The position numbers and the translations under genes are program-made. The notes below the pieces were generated by a model. The model was not told the DNA's origin, made no database searches, and worked only from the letters and a program-made list of their open reading frames with translations. A stretch of DNA of 64,000 bases from Zea mays (Eukaryota; Streptophyta; Magnoliopsida; Poales; Poaceae): assembly GCF_902167145.1 (NCBI RefSeq), contig NC_050099.1, forward strand, positions 64,188,942-64,252,941, in the 5' to 3' direction. Positions 1 through 12,048 of the stretch are shown piece by piece; position 1 is the first letter of the stretch, and the number at the start of each line of letters is the position of its first letter.

Positions 1-318
1 AGATTTATGGTTCGTTGTGTACGAAAAGAAGGGAATGTAATTTTTGCCTTCGGCTCAAAAAAAATACAAGTTTCGTCCACATCAAAGTAGTTCATACATG
101 GACAGAAAGGGAAAAATATATTACAAGGTATGGACAAATTTACAGAGTAGTATCTGATTCTCAAATTACAATATTCTTTACAAGGATAATACAAGAGTTT
201 TTCTAGAGTTTTTTCACAGCAAGGTTTTCGGCTTCATCATCATCTGCTAAGCTTCGGATCATCTGCTAAGCTTCGGCTCAATGCTCTTCGGCTTCGTCAT
301 CCTATACACATCAAAGCA

Positions 319-3211
319 TTATAAGGTAAATTCAAGTTTCAAGGAAAAGGTAAGCACAAGGTATGAGTTTATTACCGGTTTAAGGTGACTTCGAGCTTCG
401 TTACCAGCCAAGTTTCGCCCGCCCTTTGCCCAGATTTGAGTAACGAATCTGTTTCCGATGCTTCGGGCCAGGCCGGGGATGTCATCCAAGTTTGCTAGTG
501 ACAGGCTAAAGTTTGGTCTGTTTACAATATTTCCATGTATATAGCCAGCGTTCATGAAAGCGGCAGCTGTGCCTCGAGAAGCTAGCAAAGCACAAAAGTC
601 ACCATGTCCAGCTATAACTTCGTCGAGAGCATCAACTTCACCTTCAATATGATCAAATGTGCCTGGCAGGTCTTCAACCGAAGGTTTAAACTTTTCGGAA
701 CTGGCTCCAACTGAGTTGAAGACTTGTTTTCAGCCGTTGAGTGCACCGGGTGCCAAAGCCCAAGCATTTTTCTTGAAGATCCTTGAGTGATTTCTGCAGA
801 TTTGAACTTCTTTCAACTTCGGCTTTGAGTTTTGTTTTGAAATCTTTCTTATCTTGCTCAAAGCTTTTTGACTTTAGGGAAAGTTCACTATTCAATCTGG
901 CGATCTCAGCTTGAGCTTCTGCCAGTGAACCTTCCATCGTTTGAAGCACGAAGTCTTTCTTTTCTAGGGCAGCTTCATGATCTTTAAACTTGTTCTCTAA
1001 TCCCTCAATTATAACTTCGTTTTTCTTGTCCTCGAGGTCTTGTTGCATCCTCAAGGCTTTGCTTAGTAGTAGGCTCTGACAAAATAACCTTCATCAGAAA
1101 ACATCTTCATATCAAAACAATAAAAAAGTTAAGGGAAGAATTTTACCTTAAAGTTAGAATAAAACAGGCTACCGGCGATATGGTGTCGTCGGTATCTGCT
1201 GAGATCGGCTTCGAGCTTCGGAAAACCAACACTTTTCGATAAAGTGTTGACAACCTTAGCCCCAATTCGGTCCCGAAGGCATCCTAAACTCTCTTCGGCA
1301 ACACCACCGAAGAGCAGCGCCCCTGGCTGGTACCCGCAAGATATGGCATAGTCCCTCAGCTCTTCTTTTTCAGCCTTTGACAATTCTTGCCCAATTATGT
1401 TTTGAAAGTTGAAATTTCCTTCTTCCAAAGCATCTTCGGCAGGCTCCTCTTTTCCAGGCATCTTCTCCCTTTTTTCAGGCACTGCAGCCGGGGTTTCCTC
1501 GGCAGCTGCAACAGTTTCTTCCTCAGCCATATTCAAAATCATTTCATCAATGACAGAAAGAGTGTTTTCCAGATTTGTGGCTTCGGCTGCTACAGCTTCG
1601 GAAGTAGAAGCTTCGGCAGGAGCAGCTTCGGCTGCTTCTGTTTTCGGCACTGAGGCCGACGGTGGTGTTTCTTCAATAGCCTCAATGACAGTAATAATTC
1701 TTCGCTTTTTTGGTTCAGCTGGCTTCTCGGCAGCCGAAGGTTCTTTCTTCTTCTATAAAAGCTTCATCAGTTCCGGTCCCAGCGGACTTAGCTTATTAGG
1801 TAGAGATTCGGTCATTACCTTTAAAATTTCTTCTGCGTTAGTGGCAGATGGTGTTGAGGGAATTTCTTCTTCTAAATCAGCTTTTGGCTTCGGAGCTGTA
1901 GCCTTCCTTTTCTTCGACACGGCCACCTTCGGCTCATGGCTGGATTTTTCTTTTTTGCTAAATTTTCATCTTCTTTTATCATTCTAGCAGCTTGTCTTTG
2001 CATAACACTGACAGCTCTTTTTCGTTTTGGCCCTTCGGCACCTTTGCTCAACCGTTCATAGTCAGGATATTCAAATTTCAGAGCGTCCATTACTCGGTTC
2101 AGCCTTCATTTCGGTCGGGTGCCGAAGGCTGCCGTCATCAATTGATCTTCTTTCTTCGTATAATTGCCCAAGATTTCATTACACATAACTTCAATTGTAT
2201 CCAACCATTCTTGGCAGGGTTCTTTGAAGTGTTTCTTGAACTTAAAATGATAGGGCAGTCGAACAAGTTCATTCTTTTTTTCTCTCCTTTAAGCTTCGGC
2301 ATACTCCAATCCTTTAACGTCGGAAATACTCTATTTGCTAAGTACTCCTGAACCAAATCCCTAGTACCAATATGTTCTGCCACAACTCTAAATTCGCCCA
2401 CAACATTTGGGCATGATGTCCCTGGCGTCATGCGGCACTGAGGCATAGTTAACCCGAAGGTTAGGTCCAGCGGACTCTGAACTAGCTTCTCCTTTTTCTC
2501 ATCAACCTTAACATAAAACCACTCAGTTTTCCAACCGGTTGGCCATTTGGTGTTGTAGCTAACCATCGGTGTCTTCATGTCTTTGCGGTAGGCAAAATTA
2601 TAACAGCCGAAATTCTCGTGCAATCCATCTTCTCTAGCCTTCGTCTGATAGTGAAGTTCGTGCACCCGGCAGAAGGCTTCGGCAAGTGGTTCCACTCCTT
2701 GGCTTTGAAGAGCCCAGATAAAGACGCTGAGCCTAACGATAGCGTTAGGAGTGAGCTGATGAAGATAAATTTCGAAATTTTCTAAAACATCTGCAATCAT
2801 TCCATGCAGAGGAAACCTCAACCCTGCTTTGAAGAAGCTCTTAAAAACTACCACCTCATCATTTTCTGGCTTCGGGATGGTCTCTTCTCTGCCAAAGCGA
2901 ATCAGCTTCTTCTCGGCTTCCCCGAAGTAGCCTAGCTTCGTCATCATGGGCATATCGGCCTCGGAGACAGTCGACTTCCCAAAATCCAAGTGGCTGGGTT
3001 TGGATGGCATAGTGGTGTTATAATCTATCTCTTCTTCACCAGCATCACCCTCTTCAATATCTGCCTGCTCGGCTTCGGCAGCAAGTGCACCTTCGTCAGA
3101 AGCACCCTCTGGCACAACCAGTCCTGACTGCCTCATAACTTTGGAGATTGGGGCAGTCTCAATAGCTTCGGTCTCCTCTCCGTCGCGTGTAATCCTAGCT
3201 CTCGAACGCAC
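319..3211 (-). pseudogene. Antisense accessory gene of element E (putative gypsy-type transposon domain plus coiled coil)
   Basis: Read on the minus strand, the gene starts near 3211. Its first open stretch (3211 to 2138) has an acidic N-terminus and then a region resembling the plant 'putative gypsy type transposon' domain (Transposase_28-like, from memory), with a Trp-rich GWKTEWFYVKV segment. It continues in shifted frames at 2090-1872, 1650-1129 (Ala/Glu-rich), 1075-686 (heptad-like coiled coil) and 588-319. An intron at 1076-1146 has a GT donor and AG acceptor on the minus strand and leaves the frame unchanged. Breaks are a frameshift near 2110-2140, another between 1872 and 1650, and a frameshift near 760 followed by a TGA near 728. 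The layout matches the antisense gene of the Grande-like element (43148-46442). Its function is unknown; the family is known only as a retrotransposon passenger gene. Confidence 0.6.
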
Positions 3212-3702
3212 CCTGGCAATTTGATGCTGAATTTCTTGCGTTTTGACGAAGTTGACTACTTTTTATCTTTGCCGAAGCTCCCTCTTGTGACGAAGTTAAA
3301 GCAAAACGATGCTTTGATTAAGAATACGGTGAATAAGCTTCGGCTGTGGTCAAATTTTTCGGTAGCACAACATTGCAATAGTAGTAAATGTTGTGGTAAC
3401 TTCACACCTACCCGTCTGTTTATATAGTGTTGCAGGTGGGAAGGTAAATCGTCAAGCCGCTCGCACCCGCTGAACAGTCACCCGCACCCACTGAACGGTG
3501 GACCATAGTGCGCGAGAAGGCGAATCACCAGATCGCGCGTACCCGTCGTATGGTGGGACCACCTTACACTCGGAATATATAAATTGTTTCTCGACAACGA
3601 GCTCAGGGAAGGTGTTTTTCGGACCTTCCGCATTCCGAAGCCTAAGAGAAATTTTCACGGGTCGAGCTCGTTACGAAAAACGATCTGGCACCGTGAATGG
3701 GC
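3212..3702. other. Non-coding stretch between the antisense gene and the 3' LTR of element E
   Basis: No gene is recognisable. The stretch carries CTTCG-rich sequence and direct repeats of a CCGCACCC-type word near 3460-3490. Its right end, before the LTR, reads GTGAATGGGCTAC and lacks a strong polypurine tract. The promoter of the antisense gene would be expected here but none is clear. Confidence 0.4.
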
Positions 3703-4288
3703 TACTATTGGGGGTATGCTTCGTCGCCGAAGGTCCCATAAGAATAAACACCTTCGGAAGATCGACACAGAAGCAAAGCCGAAGCTACCAATCAGAGAGC
3801 TTCGTAGCGTACTTCCAGATGCATCGACTTAAAGATGAAATAACCAATCGGCCCATGATAACTTGTATTATGATTGTAATCATTTGTAAAGGGCATGAAT
3901 GTAATTTCTCACAGGCTATGTCCTGTGCCTATAAATAGATGAACAGTACCCCCGTACTGTTCACGCTGTCTTGTATTCGCTCATGCGTCACGCTTGGATT
4001 TTTGCCTTCTGTCAAATGTAATTAAATAATGTCTTTACCTATTCAAGATTATATAATAAAGATATATGAATGATGTTATATGATTATTCATGTTAACTTT
4101 CATGTTTCATATGCTTTGTCTTTCATTAACGTATACTGTGATGATGAAGGTACGTCCTTCATAACCTTCATCCGAAGATCGTTATATCCTAAAGGAAATA
4201 ATGCTTCGAAGGACGAAGGACAATAACATTTAATATTCTGTGTTTTCTTATTCTTAACTCATAGCATTTGAGAACAAGTCCCCAACAG
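3703..4288 (+). repeat. 3' LTR of element E
   Basis: The right end is CCCCAACA at 4288. The left end is TATTGGGGG, which looks like a TG terminus decayed to TA. A TATA box, TATAAATAG, lies at 3930-3938. The last 25 bases match the reverse complement of the D LTR ends at 5693 and 29320, and the TATA-flanking segment matches D near 6030 and 29665. There is no paired LTR in the window, so a TSD cannot be tested. Confidence 0.65.
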
Positions 4289-5687
4289 ACTCTACCATGG
4301 ACTTTGGTTCAAGATCCTCTCGTTAATCACAACAAAGATCATATGGATGAAATCATTGTAGACATTTATAGTCTTTTGGTCATGCAATTCTTCAAATTCT
4401 ACATAGTTTATGCTCGAACGCGACTAGAAGTGGCATGACAACATGTGCGTCTGGCGGTGGTACACAATTACAATTGGCGGCGGTGTGACAACGTGTACGA
4501 TGGGAGTGTCTTGCGGGGGCAGTGGTGCAGCAACGTGCGCAAATGATGGTGGCACGTGAATGTAACTGGCAGCGATGCGACAACATGCGTGATGGGACTG
4601 TCTTTGCGGCAACAACTATGACGCGCAACTGCGAAATCAATCTGACCCCGAGAATTCAATCTACAACATTCATTTGATTGCAAAAATAAAATCTAGAGCA
4701 TGCATCTAATCACAAGAATTTAATTTTGATTGAACAGATCTACTAAAATATGAATTTAGACAGGATGAATAACGATGTCTTGCTTAATGATTCAGCAGAC
4801 AGAGATGAATCCTATTGTGTAGGATAATTCAAGGAGGTCCGATTTAATAAAGAGTTGGTACAGATTGAATTCATAACAATAATAGTGTAGAGTAGTACCA
4901 ACGATATATTGAGGAATAACGTTGTCCCTAGATCTCAAACCTTCTCATAACAATATATACATGAGAAAGATACAGAAGACCCGATTCATATTTCCCTTTG
5001 AGAAACAATGGTAAAAGATCTCTCTTTTTTCATTCACCTTATTATCATTATGAGAAGGTATAGATTTATTATATAAAAACTAGAGCACTTTGATAATATG
5101 TTTAATATTAACCTATGTGATTATTTGTAGGTTTCTTAACATTTATAAGTTGAGGGCTTAAATATGCCACCATTAACAATCCCACGCAACCACGACCGAA
5201 GTTGAACCCCTGTCGGCAAGCCGAGGCATTATGACAGTCTTCTGAATCCTAAGTGAATCCTAAGGGTCTGTTCGGTTTTACTGGTTTAAATCCATAGCAA
5301 GTTAATGTCTCTACTAACTTTTTTCTAATCCTATCTAATTCATATCGTCTATGCGTGTTGGACGAATTATTCAAATTTAATTTATGCATTTATATGTTCC
5401 TTGCCAGAAACACCTGACCTAGTGGGACTAGTCCTTGTTTTCTGGGCCACCCCAATTCCTCAAAGTTCCCTTGCAGGTTGCAGTTGCAGCCCGCTCGCAG
5501 AGTTGCCGAGACCAAATTAGCCTGTATAAGTACTAGAACAGGAGGCGCGCTTTGCGCGCCCTACAATTACAATAACACAACAACACATAGAATTCATTCA
5601 CCAATAATTACAATAGTAATGGTTCTATGGTCATCAACATCTATGCCTTTGTTCAAACAATAATTACAGAGATGTTGTATGGATAAA
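4289..5687. other. Unassigned DNA between elements E and D
   Basis: No gene is recognisable. Bases 4430-4620 carry diverged direct repeats of a GACAACRTG...GATGGGA word spaced about 88 bp apart. Bases 4690-5150 are AT-rich. A GGGTCTGTTCGGTTTT word at 5264 resembles MITE or DNA-transposon ends common in maize, but no partner end was seen. A perfect palindromic arm pair, GGCGCGC TTT GCGCGCC, lies at about 5542-5559. Confidence 0.4.
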
Positions 5688-5692
5688 ACTAA
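5688..5692. repeat. Left TSD (ACTAA) of element D
   Basis: ACTAA directly precedes the TG of the left LTR of D and recurs at 29930-29934 directly after the CA end of the right LTR, 24 kb away. This ties the two outer ends of the nest to one insertion. Confidence 0.85.
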
Positions 5693-6104
5693 TGTTGGTC
5701 ACTTGTTCTCAAATGTTGTGAATCAAGAACAAGGCAACACAATCGTTAAAGGTTAAGAACCTTCGTCTTCCGAAGTATTATCCCGCACGGGTATAATGCT
5801 CATCAGACGAAGGTCAAGAGGGACATACCTTCATTATTTAATATGTGAATAGGAATGCGAAAGGATTAAGATGATAACTGCATCTTATTAATTCATTTAT
5901 ATTTGCATTCCATAAAACATTAATGAATATTTAACAATATTAATATTACATTGATACCTTCGGCTTGCTCGAAGACGTGAATGCGAGAGAGTGATTACAA
6001 TCCAGCGTGAACAATACGGTGATATTGTTCATCTATTTATAGGTACGGGACGCAGCCCGGGTAAAATTACATCCATGCCCTTGAACATTTGTCTATAAGC
6101 AATT
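5693..6104 (-). repeat. Truncated 3' LTR of element D
   Basis: Co-linear with 29320-29738 of the complete D LTR. It stops at ...AGCAATTT (6104), where sequence of element A begins. The missing part corresponds to 29739-29929, the U3 start. On the minus strand the TATA-like CTATAAATAGATGAAC lies near 6027-6042. Confidence 0.85.
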
Positions 6105-7963
6105 TGGTGTCTACAACATTTTGGTTAGGACGTGGAACTAAATGTCATACCCCATTCCTCGTGAAGTTGTTGAGCTCCTCTTGCATTGCCACCATCCAAT
6201 CCGGATCTCTTAGTGCATCCTCTATCCTGTATGGATCAATAGAAGACACAAAAGAGTAATGTTCACAAAAATGTGCAACTCGAGATATAGTGATTACCCC
6301 CTTGTGAATGTCACCAAGAATGGAGTTGACGGGGTGATCTCTTTGAATTGCTTGGTGGACTCTTGGGTGTGGCGGTCTTTGATCCCTTATTTCTTGATCA
6401 TCTTCCTTGTCATCATGGTCTTCATCTCCCCCTTGATCAATGTCCCCCTCTTGAGCTGGCTCATCGTCTTGATCTCCATCTTCATCTTCTTGAGCTTGAT
6501 CCTCATCTTGAGTGGGTGGAGATGCTTGTATGGAAGATGGTGGTTGATCTTGTTCTTGTGTGGGCTCCTCAGATTCTTTTGGGCACACGTCACCAATTGA
6601 CATGTTCCTTAGTGCGACGCACGGAGCTTCTTCATCATCTAGTTCATCAAGATCAACTTGCTCTACTTGGGAGCCATTAGTCTCATCAAACACAATGTCA
6701 CAAGAAACTTCAACTAATCCAGTGGATTTGTTGAAGACTCTATATGCCCTTGTGTTTGAGTCATAACCTAATAAAAAGCCTTCTACTGCTTTAGGAGCAA
6801 ATTTAGAACTTCTACCTCTTTTAATAAGAATAAAACATTTGCTCTCAAAGACTCTAAAATATGAAACATTGGGATTTTTACCAGTGAGGAGTTCATATGA
6901 TGTCTTCTTGAGGATTCGGTGAAGATATAATCGGTTGATGGAGTAGCAGGCGGTGTTAATCACCTCCGCCCAAAACTAGTCTGGTGTCTTGTACTCATCA
7001 AGCATAGTTCTTGCCATGTCTAGTAGAGTTCTGTTCTTCTTCTCCACTACACCATTTTGTTGAGGTGTATAGGGAGAAGAGAACTCATGCTTGATGCCCT
7101 CCTCCTCAAGAAATTCTTCGATTTGTGAGTTCTTGAACTCCGTCCCATTATCGCTTCTAATATTTTTGATCCTCAATCCAAACTCATTTTGAGCCTATCT
7201 TAAGAATCTCTTTAAAGTCTCTTGGGTTTGTGATTTTTCCTACAAAAAGAATACACAAGTGAAGCGAGAATAATCATCCACAATAACTAGACAATACTTA
7301 CTCCCGGCGATGCTTATGTAAGCGATCGAGCCGAATAGGTCCATGTGGAGTAGTTCAAGTGGCATGTCCGTTGTCATGATGTTTTTGTGTGGATGATGGA
7401 CTCCAACTTGCTTTCCTGCTTAGCATGCGCTGCAAATCATGTCTTTCTCAAAATGAACATTGGTTAGTCCTAAAATGTGCTCTCACTTTAGAAGCTTGTG
7501 AAGATTCTTCATTCCAACATGGGCAAGTCGGCGATGCTAGAGGCAACCCATGTTAGTCTTAGCAATTAAGCAAGTGTCTAGTTCAGCTTGGTTATCATTA
7601 AAATCAACTAAGTATAGCTGACCATCTAGCACTCTCTTAAATGCTATTGAATCATCACTTCTACTAAAGACAGTAACACCTACATCAGTAAATAGACAGT
7701 TGTAGCCCATTTTGCATAATTGAGAAACAGAAAGAAAATTGTAATCTAAAGAATCTATGAGAAAAACATTGGAAATAGAATGGTCAGGAGATACAGCTAT
7801 TTTACCCAAACCTTGATTTCCATCCACAAATGTAATAGCTCTTTGGGGATCGTCATTTTTCTCATATGAGGAGAACATCCTTTTCTCCCATGTCATGTGG
7901 TTTGTGCACCCGCTATCGATTATCCAACTTGATCCACCGGATGCATAAACCTACAAAACAAAT
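6105..7963 (-). pseudogene. pol: pol of element A: protease, integrase, start of reverse transcriptase
   Basis: On the minus strand the order is aspartic protease with the D-S-G triad at 7909-7917, a pre-integrase HHCC region (7896-7537 segment), the integrase core with DNGTEF near 7140 and the GVVEKKN glutamate near 7060, then the integrase C-terminal part and an acidic linker (6963-6145). It reaches the LRDPDW segment just before reverse transcriptase and stops. Breaks: the reading frame is lost between 7537 and 7176, and an in-frame stop lies between 6976 and 6963 where the homologue reads through. Sequence 6105-6145 still matches element B past that point. The reverse transcriptase and RNase H domains are absent, so this copy cannot make an active polyprotein. 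Confidence 0.8.
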
Positions 7964-10459
7964 TTAGGCCTTGTTTTTAGGTACCCAAACGGTCTTGGGT
8001 CCTTTGACATTAGAAACAAGAACCTTGGGTACCCAAACACAAGTCTTTGAACTCTTGTGTTTGCCCCCAACATATTTGGTAACTATTTTGTCTGATTTGT
8101 TAGTTAGCACATAAGTAGCATCAAAAGTTTTAAAAGAAACATTATGTTCATTTGATGCATTAGGAATTTTCTTCTTAGGCATTTTATTATGAGTGGTATG
8201 CCTAGAGCTCGAAGCCTTATTTTTATAAATAAATGCATGATGAGAAACAGAATGAAGTTTCCTAGCATGAATTTTCCTAATTTTAGCTCATATATAGTTT
8301 GCAGGATATAAAATGTAACCCTCACTATCCTGAACCATAGGAGCCTTGCCCTTTACAAAGTTAGATAGTTTCTTAGGGGCATTAAGTTTGTTTTGGTTCC
8401 CCTATTGGAAACCAATGCCATCCTTAATGCCAGGGCGACTCCCATTATAGAGCATGCTTCTAGCAAATTTAAACTTTTCATTTTCAAGTTCATGTTCGGC
8501 AATTTTAGCATTTAAAGTAGCTATGTGATCATTTTTTGTTTAATCATGGCAAGGTGATCATCAATAGCTTCTATATCAATATCTCTACATCTTGTACAAA
8601 TGGTAACATTTTCAATAGTAGATGTAGATGCTTTGCAAGTACTTAATTCCTCGATCTTAGCATTTAAATTATCATTCTCAATTCTAAGACTAGAAATTGA
8701 ATCATTGCAAACATTCAATTTTTCAATCTTAGAAACTAAGCTAGTATTTTCATCTCTAAGACAGGAAATTGAATTATTGCAAATGCTAAGCTCCTTAGAC
8801 AGGTTTTCACATTTTTCTACTTCTAGAGCATAAGCATTCTTCAATTTAACAAATTTTTTATTTTCCTTAACGAGCAAGTCCTCTTGGCATTCCAAGAGAT
8901 CATCCTTCTCGTTAATGGTTTCAATTAATTCATTTAATTTTTTCTTTTGGTCCATGGTAAGGTTGGCAAAGAGAGAAACTAAATCACCTTCATTTTCACT
9001 AGAGCTACCTTCATCACTAGATGTTGTGTATTTGGGTGTGGCTCTAGAGTTTACCTTCTTCTTTTTGCCGTCCTTGGCCATGAGACACTTGTGGCCGACG
9101 TTGGGGAAGAGAAGTCCCTTGTTGACGGCGATGATGGCGGTGTCCTCGTCGGAGGAGGAGTCGGTGGAGCTCTCGTCGGAGTCCCATTCCCGCCCCACGT
9201 GCGTCTCACAACCCTTCTTCTTGTAGTACTTCTTCTTTTCCATTTTCTTCTTCCCCTTATTGTCATCATCCCTATCACTTTCACTTGTATATGGACATTT
9301 TGTAATGAAATGACAGGACTTACCACACCGGTAGCACACCCTCTTGGAGTGGGGCTTGTAGTCTTTCCACCTCCTTTGCTTGAGGATTTGGCGGAAACTC
9401 TTGATGATGAGCGCCATTTCCTCGTTATCGAGCTTAGAGGCATCGATTGAAAGCCTACTTGGTGTAGACTCCTTCTTTTCTTCCGTTGCTTTGAATCCGA
9501 CGGGTTGCACCTCGGGTGTAGAGGTGGCGTCTTGCTCCAAGTTGACAATATGTTTGGAGTCTTTGATCATTAGTTCAAAGCTCACAAACTTGCCAATTAC
9601 CTCCTCGAGAGACATCTGTTTATATCTAGGGTCTCCACGGATTAGTTGCACTTGAGTGGGATTACGAAAAACAAGTGATCTAAGAATAACCTTGACCATC
9701 TCATGGTCATCCCACTTGGTGCTCCCGAGGTTGTGCACTTGGTTGACCATCGTCTTGAGCCGGTTGTACATGGCTTGCGGCTCTTCCCCTTTGTTGAGGA
9801 CGAATCGATCGAGTTCTCCCTCGATCGTTTCACACTTGGTGATCTTGGTTACCTCGTCCCATTCGTGTGCTGTTTTGAGGACGTCCCAAATTTCTTTGGC
9901 GTTCTTCAACCCTTGCACCTTATTATACTCCTCTCGACACAAGGAGGCGAGGAGTACAGAAGTTGCTTTGGAGTTGAAGTGCCTAATTTGGGCGGCCTCG
10001 TCCGAGTCGTAGTCCTCGTCCCCCACCTTTGGCGCCTGCGCTCCAAACTCAACAATATCCCAAATACTTTCATGGAGTGAGGTTAGATGGTGCCTCATTT
10101 TATCACTCCACATACAATAATCTTCACCATCAAAATATGGTGGTTTGCCTAGGGGTACGGAAAGTAATGGGAGCGCTTTGAAATACGGGGATAGCGTAGG
10201 GGCATCTTACTATACTTCTTCCGCTCATGCGCTTAGAAGTAGTGGACGACTCGGTGCCGGAGGTGGAGGGTGACGAGGAGTCGGTCTCGTAGTAGACCAC
10301 CTTCTTCATCTTCTTCTTGTCACCTCTCCGATGTGACTTGATGGACGAAGAGGATTCCTCCTTGTACTTGTTGCCAGACTCTCTTGAGAGAGTCTTCCCC
10401 GAGCCCGCGGGCTTTTCGCCGGTCAAGATCTCCCTCTTAGTGTGATCTCCAGACATCAC
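7964..10459 (-). pseudogene. gag: gag of element A
   Basis: On the minus strand this starts MSGDHTKREIL near 10459 and carries a Ser-rich N-terminus. A frameshift near 10150-10200 moves the frame to the 10113-8521 stretch of about 530 residues. This includes the UBN2-type Copia gag core (WDVLKTAHEW region), a CCHC zinc knuckle (CYRCGKSCHFITKC, about 9296-9337), a Lys/Asp-rich segment and a long coiled coil rich in KIEELS-type heptads. Stops and frame changes at 8325-8521 separate the last part (8182-7964), whose end (VWVPKNKA) matches the gag C-termini of B and C. Gag forms the virus-like particle; the long coiled coil is typical of Sirevirus gag. Confidence 0.75.
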
Positions 10460-10484
10460 TTCGAGTTGATTAGACTCTTAATGA

Positions 10485-10505
10485 AGCACTAGCTCTTATA
10501 CGAAT
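10485..10505 (-). other. Degenerate primer-binding site of element A
   Basis: Immediately inside the 5' LTR the minus strand reads ATTCGTATAAGAGCTAG, compared with ATTGGTATCAGA in element C. Several mismatches to the initiator-tRNA-Met complement suggest decay. Confidence 0.55.
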
Positions 10506-11746
10506 TGAAAGTCGCCTAGAGGGGGGTGAATAGGCGAAACCTGAAATTTACAAACTTAAACACACACTAAAGGCCGGGGTTAGAGTTAGAATTAAATTTA
10601 AGTCCGAAAGATCGTTTCTCTTGCTAGGAGTTGCTCAAGTAGTGAGGATGACGTATGAGAGTAAACTCATATTAATACTAGCAAGGAAATGTTAGAGAGA
10701 GGAAAGAGGGCAAACAAATCAAGCGAGAATCAAAGCGAGTGGACACGGTGATTTGTTTTACCGAGGTTCGGTTCTAAAGAACATAGTCCCCGTTGAGGGG
10801 GCCACAAAGGTCGAGTCTATTTCAACCCTTTCCCTCTCTCTCAAACGGTCACTTAGACCGAGTGAGCCTTTTCCTTAATATCATGGGTCACTAAGACCCT
10901 GCAAGGATCACCACACACTTGGTGTCTCTTGCTTTGCTTACAAGCACTTAGAAAAGAAGTGAGGAAGGAAGAAAGGCAATCCTAGCAACAAGAGCGCAAA
11001 AAGAACACAAACACACTCTCTCTCAAGTCACTAAGTGGTTGAGATGAATTTAGGACTTGGAGATGGTTTGATCTTTGGAATTGTGTCTTGGAGTGAATGC
11101 TCTAGCTCTTGTATTGAATGCGATCTTCAAAAAACTTGGATGCCAATGAATGTGGTGGTTGGGGGGTATTTAAAGCCCCCAACCACTGTGTAGCCGTTGG
11201 CAAAGGCTGCTGGCGATGGGCGCACCGGACAGTCACTGTGCACTGTCTGGTGCGCGCCACGTCAGCGCAACCGTTAGGGTTTGGAGCAGTTGACCGTTGG
11301 GGACGCTTGTCGTCTTGTTGCACCGGACAGTCTGGTGCCACACCGGACAGTCCGGTGCCCTCTGACTTCTGCGCTCTGACTTCTGACATGCACTGTTCAT
11401 TGCGGTAGACGATCGTTGGCGCGGAGAGAGCCGTTGCTTCGCTGGATCACCGGACAGTCCGGTGAATTATAGCGGAGTGCTCCCCTGGAATACCCGAGAG
11501 TGGCTGGTTCATCTGTTGTACGGCCTGGTGCACCAGACACTGTCTGGTGCGCCAAAATTCAGCACACTCTAGTTCTTTGCTCCATTTTTTATTGTGTCCC
11601 TAACTGGATTTCTTTCTTGGTTTGTGTTGAACCTTACGCATCGGTAATAGATGATATCTAGACAAACTAGTTAGTCCATGTGGTTTGTGTTGGATGTCAA
11701 CCACCAAAATCGATTATAGGAAATAGTTAGCCCTATTTCCCTTTCA
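10506..11746 (-). repeat. 5' LTR of element A (1241 bp)
   Basis: On the minus strand it begins TGAAAGGGAAATAG at 11746 and ends GGCGACTTTCA at 10506. It carries several CACCGGACTGTCCGGTG-type palindromes (for example near 11330-11370), a TTTAAATA box near 11165-11173, and the R/U5-like block ending CACCCCCCTCTAGGCGAC. It is the same family as the B LTR, at roughly 10% divergence by eye. Open frames here (such as 11102-11408) are LTR sequence, not genes. Confidence 0.85.
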
Positions 11747-12048
11747 CTAAGAAACCTCATTTTGTCTCTCATCATGCATTTATGTATAGTAATGAGGCTT
11801 CCAGCTCTAGGCATTCCACTCATGTTAAAATGCCTAAGAAGAAATTGCCTAATGCATCAAATGAGCATAACATTTCTTTTAAGACTTTTGATGCTTCTTA
11901 TGTGCTAACTAACAAATCAGGCAAAGTAGTTGCCAAATATGTTGGTGCCAAACACAAGAGTCCCAAGACTTGTGTTTGGGTACCCAAGGTGCTTGTTTAT
12001 AATGTGAAAGGACCCAAAACCGTTTGGGTACCTAAGAACAAGGCCTAA
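11747..12048 (+). pseudogene. gag: gag C-terminal fragment of element B
   Basis: About 90 residues remain, containing the AKYVGAKHKSPKTCVWVPK block shared with the gag ends of A and C, and ending VWVPKNKA with TAA at 12046-12048. The left edge is the insertion point of A. The pol frame is +1 relative to this frame, as in A and C. Confidence 0.75.

Larger units (their letters stand above)
1..4288 (+). mobile_element. 3' part of a Tat-like Ty3 retrotransposon (element E), cut by the window edge
   Basis: The block ends in a plus-oriented LTR at 4288 and carries an antisense gene upstream of it, an arrangement known for Tat-lineage elements, where extra genes lie between pol and the 3' LTR. The DNA is rich in CTTCGG words. 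No gag or pol of this copy is in the window, so the 5' half lies to the left. Its LTR is related to that of element D (5693-29929), so E and D belong to one family or two close ones. I do not assign a family name. Bases 1-318 hold no recognisable gene. Confidence 0.7.
6105..11746 (-). mobile_element. Element A: Opie/Ji-like Sirevirus (Copia), minus strand, 3'-truncated
   Basis: The complete 5' LTR is at 10506-11746, followed leftwards by gag, protease, integrase and the start of reverse transcriptase. The copy ends abruptly at 6105 inside the reverse transcriptase region, where it is fused to the D LTR. Its LTR terminus at 11746 abuts the interior of element B, so A inserted into B. The right-hand TSD candidate is CTAAG (11747-11751), and its partner was deleted. 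Confidence 0.85.

Noticed and set aside
5264..5300. GGGTCTGTTCGGTTTT, similar to MITE or DNA-transposon ends
   Set aside because: No inverted partner and no flanking duplication could be found, so no element was called.
11102..11408. A pair of frames of about 95 codons on opposite strands
   Set aside because: Inside the LTR of element A and built from the CACCGGACAGTCCGGTG palindromes.
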